From: Embiotoca jacksoni
Lineage: Eukaryota; Chordata; Actinopteri; Embiotocidae
DNA length: 64,000 bases
Direction of reading: 5' to 3'
Assembly (NCBI GenBank): GCA_022577435.1
Contig: JAKOON010000018.1
Location: 6,005,656 to 6,069,655 of the forward strand
Every line of letters starts with the position of its first letter. Position 1 is the stretch's first letter. A program made the position numbers and the translations under genes. The notes under the pieces are model-generated. The model made no database searches. It had not been told where the DNA came from and worked only from the letters and a program-made list of their open reading frames with translations. Positions 48,115-59,211 of this stretch are shown here, in pieces.

Positions 48115-49090
48115 GTCAACAGCTCAATAATATCGTTTCACTTATTTAGTCTGATTTCCATGAAAGCAGAAATTCAAAAGTGACACTGTGTTTAATGTCA
48201 CCCGTGACGAGGCTACGTCCATTTGATGGATTTTTACGATTGAAAAGATTCAGCAGAGGGATATTTTAATGATAAAATCCCTGCATCCATCTGTTGGTGT
48301 AATGAAATGGCTGGCGCTGGCAGAAGATCTGGATGACCTCTCGCTATCCACGGGCAGCATATGCTGCGCCGACGAAGTCAAAGGCACAACCTTTTTCTAG
48401 CGCCGACGTCCATCAGCGCACTCATAATCATCAAAACCTCATCTGTTACATTCATAAATCCCAACGCCAGTCTGGATTCTTGAGGATTTGCAAAACAGAA
48501 CGCGCCATATGCTGCCATCCTGCACACGCACTGGTCTTATGAACAAAGACCGGGAAATTAATTAAAACCCGCGGCTTGCTGGTTTTTCATTTTTAAGACT
48601 TGCAAATATCACAGGAGCAACAACAAACTCACCCCGTCTGATCTCTGTCTTTATTCCACGAGGTATTAAGAGTTGGAGATTGGAGCAGCAATCCACAAGT
48701 GCTAAGACTCGCTCCACTCAAGCTACCGATTCTTCCAGCAATGTGAGATTAACAAACTCCAACGCGAGCGCAGCGTCATTGTTACTTTCCGTGCCTCCTG
48801 CCACTCACATGGCGGTGTGACTCTGTAATACTTCAAACGCCTGCGAGACTTAAAGTAATTCTGGATGCTGGCTTTAAAGTGCTAATGGGCCGCACATTAG
48901 CGATGTAGTGAAATGTGTGTTGGGGGGGAGGGGAGGGGAGGGAGGGCCTCTTTGACTGTACGCGGTGGTATCCTTGATGTGCGCGAGGAGCGCGGAGGCT
49001 GGCTGAGATGCTGTTGCACCAAGCAGAGGCAGTTTCAAGGATTACTGTCGGGGCGGAAAAGAGGCAATTAATCTCTGTCTTCAAAATGGG
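48115..49090. promoter_or_regulatory. Candidate conserved noncoding DNA containing a G-quadruplex motif
   Basis: Repeat-free complex DNA with a G-rich motif at 48922-48946: tracts of 7, 4, 4, 3 and 3 G separated by single A. Frames here (48333-48542 +, 48833-49084 -) do not look like exons. Apart from the G4, the call rests on texture. Confidence 0.28.
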
Positions 49091-49094
49091 ATAC

Positions 49095-51030
49095 AGCTGA
49101 GCTTCAAGGCCTTTAGGATCTTTTGGAAAATGATAAGCCTATGTTTACTAATTTTCCCCACGCGGTTGTATTGACGCTTTGTGCGAAAATATGGCAGATA
49201 TCCAAATATGCATGTGTAAGTGTGCAATTGTGGGTTAGTTAAAAGCAGGTTTAGCGATTCTTTTTTTTTTATTATTATTTTTTTTTTTTTTTTCTAATCA
49301 GACATGCGTGAGAGCGTCAGTGTTTGTTTGACTTCGAGTTTTTTTTTACCCCCGCTCTATTCAATTACAGCCAGCTCCCGAGCGGCTCGAGCATCCGGGG
49401 TGCTATCAGTTTGAACAGGATGTTTGATCAGAACTAAGCTCTGCTGACATTTGATTTAAAAAAAAAAAAAAAAAAAAATGTGTACACGTCCTTGTCCCCC
49501 TCTCTGTTGTCAGGTCAAAACCAGAACAACTCATAACGTCTGCATGATGTGTACAACAAACGCAGTGCCAGGTAAACTCTGGGTTGTTGTTTTTTTGTCC
49601 ACAGCAGAGCTTCAGAGGGCTGTTTTTATTTTTATTTCTACATTTGTGGTTTGTACTTCAAATGTGCTGTCAGCGAGGTCAGGGGAGTTTCCAGCACTGT
49701 ACCTGCTTGACACCAATGAGCAAAACAAAACCCAAATGTAGCAGTACATCCTTTCCCCTCCGGCTGCAGAATTCAGCCTGATCGGACCTGGCACAACAAG
49801 CATCTTTACCTTCAGGAGCTCCACGGCGGCTTTCTCCATCTGTCTGTGCAGATATAACTCCCCATCTGCCTGAAAACACAAACTTACAAGAGGAACAAAC
49901 ATGGAAATATGGAGCTGGAGCTCAAGTTGAACTTGCTCGTCTCATGCATCAGTAAGAATTAAATAAATAACCATAAAACACTATTTGGTGTGCGAATGTT
50001 ATCCGAAACTTTACTTAAAACCGAAACATGAAATTTCATCAGTTTTTGTAAAAAGGAAACACTGCAACTAGTATGGATTATGTATTGATTTTTTTTCTAA
50101 AAAGATTTTTTTTAAAAAATAGATATATCTGTAGGAGCAGTTATGGACGCTTGTAGAAGCGTTGCTAACTATAAAGTGTAATTTGAACAACAAATCAAAT
50201 GCCATGAAAACAGTATTAATAATACATTTGTGAATTACTCAAAGTATTTCCCTTATTAATGTAACTTTAGTATCGTAGCTTACTCCTACAGGTATGTTGA
50301 CATTAGTGTTAGCTTGTTGGGCTTTTCTATTAGCCGCATAGCTATTATTTCCGTCCCAAAAAAACTATAAGTCCAACAAAACAGGAGATGGACAAAAGGA
50401 GATTCCTTTTATGAAGACACAATAGTTCAATCAACTGTTTTGGCTCGCTAACCTTAGAAGAACGCTTGTTATTGTATTGTTATTAAATACAACGGTGCAC
50501 AGTAGATCATTATTAACATATGCAGGCTTGGTTTCTTACATTCACATCAGTAACAGAGGTTTTAAATTGGAGAATAAATTAATTTGTGCGTTTCATTTAA
50601 ACTGCTATGGGAGTGTGAAACTGTCTCCCCTGACAACAATGTGACACCCCTGCGTACACAAGTCAAAGTAAACACCAATGACACGTTTACTTATTTCCTT
50701 TCCGAAAACGAATTTTAATTTGAGTTGAAGAAGGTGTCCAGCGCTGTGAGGAACTCTCCGTTGCAAAACAGAGATCAAATTTACTTTTATTCTATTCATT
50801 TTCTCCTTCCCTTTCTCCTCTCCTGTCTTTTCCTGATAAGCCACCTTCACCACGGAACACAATGGCTCCATTGTACGCAACCACCGAGCTGATAATGTTC
50901 CCTGACATTAAGGGCAATGATGTTAGTTCCTATTCAGAGAGACATTTTGATTGGAATGTAGACTCACAAAGAGCGCCATAATATTCAATGCTTTCAGAAA
51001 TTAAGGAATCCAATACTAAACACAATCACC
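49095..51030. other. Intergenic, no gene seen
   Basis: T-rich tracts at 49261-49294 and an A tract at 49458-49478. AT-rich 49940-50600. The overlapping short frames at 49478-49902 and 50605-50880 have no recognisable domain. Confidence 0.4.
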
Positions 51031-51034
51031 ATTG

Positions 51035-52020
51035 ACTTTCAGAGTATTTTATTAGCCTGTATGTCAGGAGATGTTTGGTTTCCAGATAGGGAAAAGTGAA
51101 GACTGATTAATATAGCAATAACATTAAAAAAAAAAAAATAGCCTTTAATGATGATCTTTTTCACTCACACTTTTGCTGTAGCACATATCAAAATCAATAC
51201 ATGGGGGCTTTTTGCCAAGCACACGTTAATTTGAAACTTACCCGGGCAATCTATTCACAGCAGCGGAAACATGGAGAACTCCCAATGTCATTCAACTCCT
51301 CTGAAGTAAAAACTCAATTGTTTTCCTCCTCTTTTTATGTTTAATAATATTCATATTCCCCTGAACGCTGACCCGCGCAAAAAGGGGCTATTTCAGAGCT
51401 GTCAGTGCAACGTCTTTATCTTCACTCTCCAAATGTTGGGGTCAGCCGAGACTTGACGCTCAGCAGACAATTCTCCCAAAGACCTAATGTGATTAATGGG
51501 TGTCACTTAAGAGGGGTGGGGTGATGATGGGGGAGAAGAAGAAGAAGAAGAAGAAGAAAAAAAAAAAAGTCATTCGAAGGAGATGGCTGCTGAAGAAAAG
51601 GTACATATGCGGCAGTTCATCAGCAAGAATTTAGCCCCCCTGGCTGCAGCTACATGCAGTAAAATGAAATGTTCAATGTCACTTTCAAAGTTGAAACGCG
51701 GGCCGGGGAATGCAACCTTGAAATGAGGCGTGGGCCGAGACTTTGCAGCTGGCAATTAACGCGCTTTGTGTTGGTAATTGTTTGCAAGGTGTACCGTGCA
51801 TTAAGGCATAGTTTTCTCAAATTGCTGACATTGCCCACCTCACTTACACGCATTCCTCGTTGTGATTCCACCTTTGAAATATTGCCTCGATTTTGCTGGT
51901 CTCTTTGTCACCAGTGGGAAGGCCGTGGAAGAAGTGTTTTAAAAAGCTTCGGAGTCAGTTTGCCGTCACAGCTGTCCTTCCTCGTCCTCGTCTTTTAATT
52001 CCCGCCGGCCATATTTTTCC
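51035..52020. promoter_or_regulatory. Candidate conserved noncoding DNA
   Basis: Complex stretch interrupted by A runs (51127-51138) and by the GAA microsatellite listed separately. Overlapping frames on both strands (51570-51998) show no domain. Composition is the only argument for function. Confidence 0.22.
51533..51568. repeat. (GAA)n microsatellite with A tail
   Basis: Eight GAA units, then 12 A. A polypurine strand that could form triplex DNA. Confidence 0.97.
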
Positions 52021-52024
52021 ATTA

Positions 52025-53920
52025 ACATCGCCTGGAAACTGGAGGTGTAAAGTTTAGGCACGAGGGGCTCGACGTCTGCTTCGCACCTGCTGTTTAACAT
52101 TTGTTTGTCTTGATTCTACATGTAGTCAGATTATATTCACAGCTGGAGCTGGATTTCTTCTTCATTTGCAAAGAACAGTTTGTGACAAAATGCCGCTCAG
52201 ATTTTTCTCGCTCAACAAAATCCTGATAATCAGTTTGTTGAAGACGTTGCTGTGTGAAATATCTGCCACCTGTTCGATGCGTCTGTTTCTTGGTGGAATC
52301 TAAAGGTCGGTTGGTGAACTGGTCCACCGTCTTTCTCCTACAATCACCGGCAGCTCCTATTTTTCACTGACGCATTGAAGAGCCTTTATATTTATCAAAT
52401 TCACAGGGAGAAAATTGGATTCAGACAGCGGTGCTCAGAGGTTGAATCCCAACAACATGGTTGATCCCCTGATTTTTTTTTCCCCCGCCGCACCACGTTG
52501 ACATTTATTAGATAAAAAACATTACATTTTGACAAACGCAAAACTTTGACTTTTCCTGGATGGCCATCCTTTGGTCAGAATTTCACATTTTTCCAGTACT
52601 TTGATTTATGATTATGAGCAAAACAAAAAAATAGTTTCAGCCGCGGTTTGTCTTTAGTGCTGATTAGCAAGTGTTAGAACTTCTGCTGTGTTCAAACGGC
52701 GTCGTGTTTACAGCGATCATGGGGAGATAAATATAAACACCTCACGAAGCTCCGAGCTCACGAGCTGAGACGTGTTTATGCCTTTGCATTTCCTCCATAA
52801 CGTCAATCGCTTTCCAGCTTGCTAAATGGTTAGCCTCTGTGGCTTCAAGACGCCGTCTGTGTCGCCCGTCGGCGGTATTCTCACGACAAGCCCCACGTTA
52901 CGAACTGACAGGATGAGTTCCTTTGGTGTGTGATGTCTGAAACCCCCGCAGGCCGAATCGGTATTTTTATGACCGACAGAAGAGAAATGCTCAGCAATGG
53001 CACCTGCTGCTAATTTTGCTCATTATATGTCACGCAGCTTATAAAAACCAGCACATGGACATGATCACGAGGTTTAAAAACTGATTTTCACTGACTTTGA
53101 CCGAAGAGTTTAGTTGAATTCACTCCCCTTCATAAATTGCATTCAAACCTCAACACCTATTCTTAACCAACCTTGTGCGGGTTGAATGAGACGTCACCTG
53201 GGAGTGTATGTCTCTTACTTTTCACAGATTTTAATCGGACATAATTCCTGAATTTTCTCAGCAAAAAGAGAAAAAAAACCAAACTTAAAAGTACGTGTAA
53301 TTTTCTTTTGGGGGGGGAAAAAAAAGTGGATTTTGTGTTGAGTCGCTCTTAAAAGAAAATTAAACTCTGGATTTTTGGATAGGCTTAGTGAAGTTGAAGG
53401 TTCACACAGACACTGCTGTGGATATTACAGAAAACAATGTAGGACACTGTGAAAATATAGCAGGACACCAACAGGTTATATTTTCTTCATATTGACTTAT
53501 TCCGCTGTAAAACTAATTCATTAATAGCCATATATGTTTTGATCTGAATTGATGGACCCAATCCTCAAGCACATCTATGACAAAAAAAAACACGAAGGTT
53601 GGACGCACTGCAGTCCAGCATCACAACAATCCCGCTTCCCCTTTATAGGTTGCAGCATCTCTCAGCATAAAGGAGGGAAAAGCACATCTAACACATTACG
53701 GGCCGTTTGCGTCCTCTCACATGCTCATTACTTGCACAGCGTGCGTGCGGCCGACGCCACGCGAGTGCACCCGGAGTTGTAGCAGCAAAGTGCCGCCGCT
53801 CGCTGTGGATTAGAGTCTGAGGAGCAGAAACCGGCTGTGGAGGGGAGATGAAGGTGCGTGTGAGTCTCCCAGTCGCCCGCCTTGTGAGGAGCCTGAGCAC
53901 CTGATAAGGCCACAGCCACC
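52025..53920. other. Intergenic, no gene seen
   Basis: Ordinary sequence with a G/A tract at 53309-53327. 53690-53900 is more GC-rich and has some CpG but no clear promoter or exon. Short frames only. Confidence 0.4.
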
Positions 53921-53924
53921 TAAT

Positions 53925-54004
53925 CCCCCCCCCCCACCCCTCTCCTCATCCTCCTCCTCCTCCTCGTCCTCCACCTCCTCCACCCCTAAAAAAAAAAAAA
54001 AAAA
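53925..54004. repeat. Low-complexity C11, (TCC)n and A17 tracts
   Basis: C run (53925-53935), TCC repeat (about 53942-53980) and A run (53988-54004) in series. The frame at 53810-54025 on - is a product of this repeat. Confidence 0.95.
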
Positions 54005-54755
54005 CTCAGAAAAGCTTAAAGTCAATACTCACCCAGAGACTGATGAGGAGGGCCTCCGAGGCTTCCAGCTCCACTGTGTTAACCTGGCTGGGAGGCTTGA
54101 TAAGCAGTACTGGCGTACTCTCACTAAATTCCTATTATTTCCATCAAGCAGAGGTAACTTTTTTTTTGTCTGATTTGATGCATTTAAAAAAGAACATTTT
54201 AAGTAATTGTTCATTTTTGTGTCTTTTTTTTTTTTAATTTTTTAATTTTTTTATTTTTAGTTACGACTGTGAAAAGGTGACAGACGGCGACAAAAAATGT
54301 CACATCTTGAAGGCAAAGGTGCCAAGGCAAGGCACTAAAAATAATTAAAACAGAGGTAACTCATTATACTAAGTGTTGCTGATTTAATAACTTGTTATCC
54401 AGAATCTAACACGAGCTGTAACTCCCACTGTGCTGTCGACCCGCGAGCTGCAGACTTCTCGAGAGGCAGGACAGCTGTCTTTCCTCCGGAGGTGTCTCGA
54501 GGCTAAAGCTCTGCTGCATGTTGACACGTGGTGTTTATTAGCTGCGAGTTAAGAAAAATAACTGTTAATTACTGGTTTTGGATTAGAGAGCAACACGTGT
54601 ATTTCCATGGAGACGGCCCTACCTGAACACCCACGTGTTACATTCATTATTCTAATTATGAAAACAGCTAAAGACAAAAAAAAAGATCAGAGTTGGCGTA
54701 CGAGAAATACTCAGAACAGACAAAGTCATTCCTAATTTCAAGACAGCCATATTCC
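54005..54755. other. Intergenic, nothing recognised
   Basis: T-rich tract at 54222-54258. Otherwise ordinary. Confidence 0.4.
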
Positions 54756-54757
54756 AT

Positions 54758-54759
<2 letters not shown>

Positions 54760-54797
<38 letters not shown>

Positions 54798-54812
54798 AAT
54801 ATATAGATATAT
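54760..54812. repeat. (TA)n microsatellite
   Basis: A TA array of about 35 bp with a degenerate AT-rich continuation. Confidence 0.97.
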
Positions 54813-55239
54813 AAAAATCAAAAGTGTTGAAAATGAATGTGTCTGAGCCGTGTGCTGATTGGCCTCCTTATCTTAGATTGCAGGTGTCTGATTTGATGAT
54901 GGGGGGGAAAAAGGAGTTGTTGCCACGTGTTTGCTGTAATCACAATTTAAATCTAGCTCTTTAATCCATAGATATGACATCAAACTAATGCCGAGTGTTG
55001 AGGAAGTAAACACAGGAAGGCTGGAACGTTCCACATCGTGCGGTGTGTTTATTTCAGACAAGCTGTCACAGGCACGTATTTGTCACGCCTTTATTTTACT
55101 TTGGCATATCTCCGACAACTCGTGCAGTTTTACTTTATGAACTGTTCTGAAGTTTTTACTCTTTATTTTTGCTTTGCTGCCCCTCAGTCTTAAAAGGCCA
55201 GTCCAACATTTTAAGCGAGAAGTTCAGTTTACTTTAAAG

Positions 55240-55350
55240 AACTCAACTGATGCTGGATTTTTTTTTGGGGGGGGCCGATACAGATATGAGGAAGTTAAAA
55301 GATTGCGATATTGATACATCGACCGACGTCGTGGCTAAGATGTGTAATAA
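55240..55350 (+). mobile_element. Transposon-derived fragment (family H, copy 2)
   Basis: 'actgatgctggatttt' (55246-55261) and 'ccgatacagatatgagg' match the fragment at 9605-9640 in wording and order. A G tract interrupts it (55267-55274). 54815-55240 before it shows nothing specific. Confidence 0.45.
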
Positions 55351-55879
55351 GGGCATAAAATGATCCAATATGTACATCCGTCAGGCTTTAGTTTGCTTGT
55401 TGTGAGAGGCACTAACTCTGAAATCAGTGTTATGTACAGAACAACAACCCTGATGATGTCATTGTGGCTGTTTTTTATTTATTTATTTACTTCAAATTTT
55501 TCAAAAGAAAGCCTCGGTTGTGGGAGGACTGGGTGGAAGGGTTTTAAAAGACTTGGCTGATTGCCTGGCAGGTAAGATAACATAAGATGCTGTTTAGTTG
55601 TATTGTGGAGACTCAGGATATCTCAGCCTCACCTAATACAATATTTATTATTCTTTTTAAAGTCCGTCTCTGGTGACTCCGGGAGGTGTAACAAAAGTGC
55701 AATGCTAAATTAGCAGCGTGCCCCTTTAAAAGACCTGCTGTTATTACAGTAAAGGTTATCATAGACCTCATTATGCCACTTCTTAAGATCCATATCCTTG
55801 AGTCTGAGGGAAACCTGGAACTGAAGTTGCTTCTACTACAGCTAAAACCACAAGTCTGTTCATCAGTTTGGTCAACTTT

Positions 55880-56150
55880 GCTGCTGCAGGCTTCTTTAAA
55901 CGGAGCAGATGCTGTTACTTCCTGTTTTATGTCATTGTAAATTTAATATCTTTGGGTTTGGGGGCTTTTTGTTGGACAAATGATGCTCCTATCAGATGTC
56001 TTGTTCGTCCTCTGGACAACCGCAGAAAGTTTTTAAAAATAAAACAGAGTTGACAGACAAAACAGTCGATTAATGAAGAAAATAATCTGATTGGATGGAT
56101 TGAGAATAAAAAAGAGTTGTCAGCTGCGGTCCTAACTTCCATGTTACTAC
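55880..56150 (+). repeat. Dispersed repeat family C, second fragment
   Basis: Contains 'taatatctttgggtttggg', 'cagtcgattaatgaagaaaa', 'taatctgattgg' and 'tcagctgcggtcctaa'. I recall this layout from a fish repeat ending in 'gattaatcg...gcagccct'. The orientation relative to the copy at 13 kb was not resolved. 56150-57000 beyond shows nothing specific. Confidence 0.45.
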
Positions 56151-57149
56151 CGAAGCTGGAACTCACATCATGTTTTTGACCTTAGAAATCTACTTCCACT
56201 GATATTTGTAATGATCAAACCCAAAAGAAAACCTCTTCATTTAATCATTTTACAATTCTGTCTGTTGGATCCTAAACTTGGTTCGGAGAGAAAGCTTTAG
56301 GTCCGACTCGTGGTTCTTTACTGCATCCACAAAATAAACTCCACTTGTTGATTAAAGTAAAAACGAAGTTTCGATTATCCACAAAAAAGGTTTCCACAAA
56401 GAATATCATCCTTGTCTTGCAGGTCCGTCTAATACTCCAAAATGCAAGTTATCCACAACACAAAAGCTGAAAAACTGCACCAATCCACCTCCGTCACTCG
56501 AACCACTGGCTGCTCGTTAAGTTCTGTTATTTATCTCCAGGCACCTGAAGGGACATTATGAGATATAATGTCTTTCAAAGTAGAAGAGAAAATATATTCA
56601 TGATCAAACAAAGTACATCTCATGCAAACACAATGTATGAAAGGCAACGTTTAAAGAGCAGCAGCAACATAACTAAATATGAAAATGCAAATAACAATAA
56701 ACAATACTTAGCTCCTCAAACTCATTTGGCTCCTAGACTGTCTGCCTCATTTTCCCCTGAGTGTTTCTGTTGTTTACTTCCATTAAACTTTTCAGTAAAG
56801 CTCAAACACTGAACGTTCTTTATCAAGTCGAGCTCAGATAAAAAGATGCAGGTGTTTCTCCTGAAAGCAAATGGTGCGGCTCTATGTTTGGAGGGCACTG
56901 AGGTTGGTTTTTTTTTTACAAATCAAGTGAACAACCCAATAATATGTAAAAAAAAACAATGACAGAGATACGTAGAGTTTTTACTAATGGCAGTAAATAT
57001 GAGATTCTTCGTGGAACTTTGCATCCGTCCGCCAGCTACTGACCTTGTGGTGTGCGCGTACGTGTGCGTGCACGAGCGCGTGTCTCTAACCTGTACCTCC
57101 GCACCCACCCGGACCGTTTGCTGTTATCTATGTATGCCCCCCCTCCCCC

Positions 57150-57260
57150 ACCAGCACACCTTCATTACTGCCCCAGATAGTGGCATTGGCAACTTGTCAC
57201 TTGTATTGATTTCTCTTAAACTGCAATTTACATGGATATTTGTGGGTGTCCTGAGGGCCG
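57150..57260. promoter_or_regulatory. Candidate short regulatory stretch
   Basis: 'gtggcattggcaacttgtc' and 'cttgtattgatttctct' lie in a block between a C-rich patch and a polypyrimidine tract, 1.8 kb upstream of adarb2 exon 1. The paired cattggca and attgat words are the only support. Confidence 0.2.
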
Positions 57261-57279
57261 GCTGCAGCCTGGCAGACGG

Positions 57280-57360
57280 CCCGCCACCCTCCCTCCGTCC
57301 CTCCCTCCCTCTCTTCCTCCCTCCTTCCCTCCCTCTCTCCCTCCCTCTCTCTGCCCCTCA
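57280..57360 (+). repeat. Polypyrimidine (CCCT)n-rich tract
   Basis: About 70 bp of almost pure C and T with repeated CCCT units. The mirror-like polypurine/polypyrimidine form can adopt triplex (H-DNA). It lies about 1.7 kb upstream of adarb2 exon 1. Frames through it (56987-57418 +, 57197-57452 -) are artefacts. Confidence 0.9.
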
Positions 57361-57364
57361 GGCT

Positions 57365-58530
57365 GGGAGGAAATGTTTCCACCCAACAACAGAGCCTCAA
57401 AGTGACTTTTCAATCTGACATCAGCAAATGTGTCGTGCTGGTTTCTCAGCAAAATGCATTATTTGTTTTTTTTTTTTTTATCATGGAAACTAAAACTGCT
57501 GGGACCCTGAGAGGGTAAAGGGGATACTTTTAGGAAAAAATAAGTGCTTTGAAAGGCAGCAGCGGGCCGGATTCTATTATGTTCCGGATATCATGCTCTT
57601 TTTCTTTATTTACCAACTGTGCAAAAAAAAAAAAAGAAAAGAAAAGAAACCGAAACACAGCAACACAAGCTTGTTGCATTCCTGATTAAGCCTTAACAAA
57701 AACCGCATTTATTTTCCTGCCAGAGCTCCTGAATGTGTCTGGCGGTACCATAGCGCCTCCTCCCAACACACACCTGACCTTCTGCTGGGGACCGGGGGAA
57801 TAAAACAATAACCTGCAGCTAGGAAAACCACAAATGCTTTCTGAAAGCCTCCGACGCTGCGCTTTCACACAAAAATGCCAAAATGTCACAATCTTCAAAC
57901 TTTGTGGCCACAACACAGTTAAAGAGTTGTTTTTTTTTTGTTTCTTTATGCTGAAGGTCAAATGCACAATTCTAGCAGGATTTTCAGAGTAACAGAAGTT
58001 TTGCAAAACATATTTGAAAAATTGAAGAGGATAAAGTCAAAAAAGTCTGTCAAAGACAGATTTGAAAAGACAGCTAATTGAGCGCTGTGCATTTTAGAGT
58101 AATCTTCCTTTGTGGATTACTTCAGAACACAGAGAAGGAGTTTATTTGAGATTATTAATCCCACAATAAAACTGTAAATCCTAAATCCGAGCTGCTAAGA
58201 AGGATTCAACTGACAGAGGAGTCTGCGTGGAGAAGTCTTCGTCCTCTATGTCCAAAAGACGATCTGCTTTAGCCTGAAGTTAGTGGCGAGTTTGCAGCTC
58301 TGTGGCACATACAAGGAACATAGAAGGAGAAAAACCTATTCGAGGCTGTTATGCTGGTAAGCATGAGCAGGAAGCCCCGCCGGGCTGACCTCTGACACCG
58401 CTGTGGAGGGCGGACAAGAACACGGTTCACCTGCAGTGGAGGAGAAGAGGAGGCAAAGTGCGCGCGGACTGAGACAAAACGTGTTTTAAAAAAGGAGCGG
58501 GTAGAAGAAGGGGTGTGAGCTGGTGGGTGT
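57365..58530. other. Upstream flank of adarb2, nothing specific
   Basis: T and A tracts at 57468-57479, 57622-57635 and 57931-57939. GC content rises from about 58,350. No exon recognised. Confidence 0.4.
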
Positions 58531-58625
58531 CGCTGGTGATGTCACACCTCCCAGACAGCCCAGGATTGGACCCTAATTAGAAAGCTCGGCAGCAAATAGA
58601 TAGGCGTCCTGCATGATTGGATTCA
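58531..58625 (+). promoter_or_regulatory. adarb2: Probable adarb2 proximal promoter elements
   Basis: A CRE-like TGATGTCA (58537-58544) and two CCAAT boxes in reverse form (ATTGG at 58565-58569 and 58616-58620, 51 bp apart) lie 400-490 bp upstream of the adarb2 start codon, at the edge of a CpG-rich block. No TATA box is evident, as expected for a CpG-island promoter. The transcription start was not located. Confidence 0.4.
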
Positions 58626-58665
58626 AAGTGGCTGATGCCCAAAAATTTCTGCAGAGGCGCGGCAA

Positions 58666-58698
<33 letters not shown>

Positions 58699-58954
58699 AA
58701 CAACAACAAAAAAAAAAAAACTGGCGGAGAGGATCGGGAGTGGAGACAGGGCGCCGGTATCAGTGCTGCTGAGAGCTGCCACGCTGCGCTGCGAACAGAC
58801 TCTCCGCGAGCTGGAGTTTTCTGAGGTGATAGAGGAACAGCAAGACGCGACCCCCCTCCCCGGTCTAAAGGAGGAGAGAGCCGAAAATATAGTCCGAGTT
58901 TACGTCAAACCCCGAGGACGCTGCGTTATCAGAGAGCAACGGAGGCTGACGTGA
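58613..58954 (+). other. Upstream ORF in the possible adarb2 5'UTR
   Basis: An ATG at 58613 opens 113 codons that end 73 nt before the adarb2 start codon. It includes a lysine run made by the A tract at 58667-58697. If transcription starts upstream of 58613 this would be a large upstream ORF and would likely depress translation. If transcription starts downstream, it is irrelevant. No domain is visible and I do not propose a functional protein. Confidence 0.25.
58667..58720. repeat. Long A tract with CAA units
   Basis: Thirty-one A (58667-58697), a few CAA units, then 13 A. It lies within the promoter or 5'UTR region, about 310-360 bp before the adarb2 start codon. Confidence 0.97.
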
Positions 58955-59027
58955 GGCAAGTACAAAGGAGAGTCGATCCGCCGAAGTCCAAGTTCTTCCT
59001 GCGCTCCGCTCCAAAGGCTCCGCGCTG

Positions 59028-59130
59028 ATGGCATCCGTACTTGGAAACAGCAGCCGCGCGTCGGGGGCTCAGAGCGGCCAAGTCAAATGCAAGCTGAAAC
59101 GCAGGAGGAGGAGGCGATCGAAGAGAAAAG
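59028..59130 (+). CDS. adarb2: adarb2 (ADAR3/RED2) first coding exon, partial gene
   Basis: Encodes 34 residues beginning MASVLGNSS and continuing VKCKLKRRRRRRSKRK. This is the distinctive N-terminus of ADARB2: the mammalian protein also starts MASVLG and has LKCKSKRRRRRRSKRK at the same place, one residue shorter overall. ADAR1 and ADARB1 do not start this way. The arginine-rich stretch (residues 23-34) is the R domain, known in mammals to bind single-stranded RNA and serve as a nuclear localisation signal. The exon ends AAA G and is followed by GT (59131), a phase-1 intron, consistent with the next human codon being Asp. The dsRNA-binding and deaminase domains are in exons beyond the window. 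ADARB2 binds RNA in neuronal nuclei, lacks detectable editing activity and can restrain editing by other ADARs. Start choice: the only in-frame ATG and it matches the orthologue. The donor (gtacaa) is not ideal at +4 and +5. C at -3 but G at +4. Confidence 0.93.
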
Positions 59131-59183
59131 GTACAACTTTACACCACTTCTGTCCGTTTTGTGGCTTTTTCCTGTTCAGTCTG

Positions 59184-59211
59184 AAAAAAAAAAAAAAAAA
59201 AAAAAAAAAAA
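59184..59211. repeat. A28 tract just inside intron 1
   Basis: A pure A run starting 54 bp after the exon 1 donor. Confidence 0.97.

Noticed and set aside
56987..57418. 143-aa ORF upstream of adarb2
   Set aside because: Its second half is a P/S/L repeat created by the CCCT tract; no domain or splice context.
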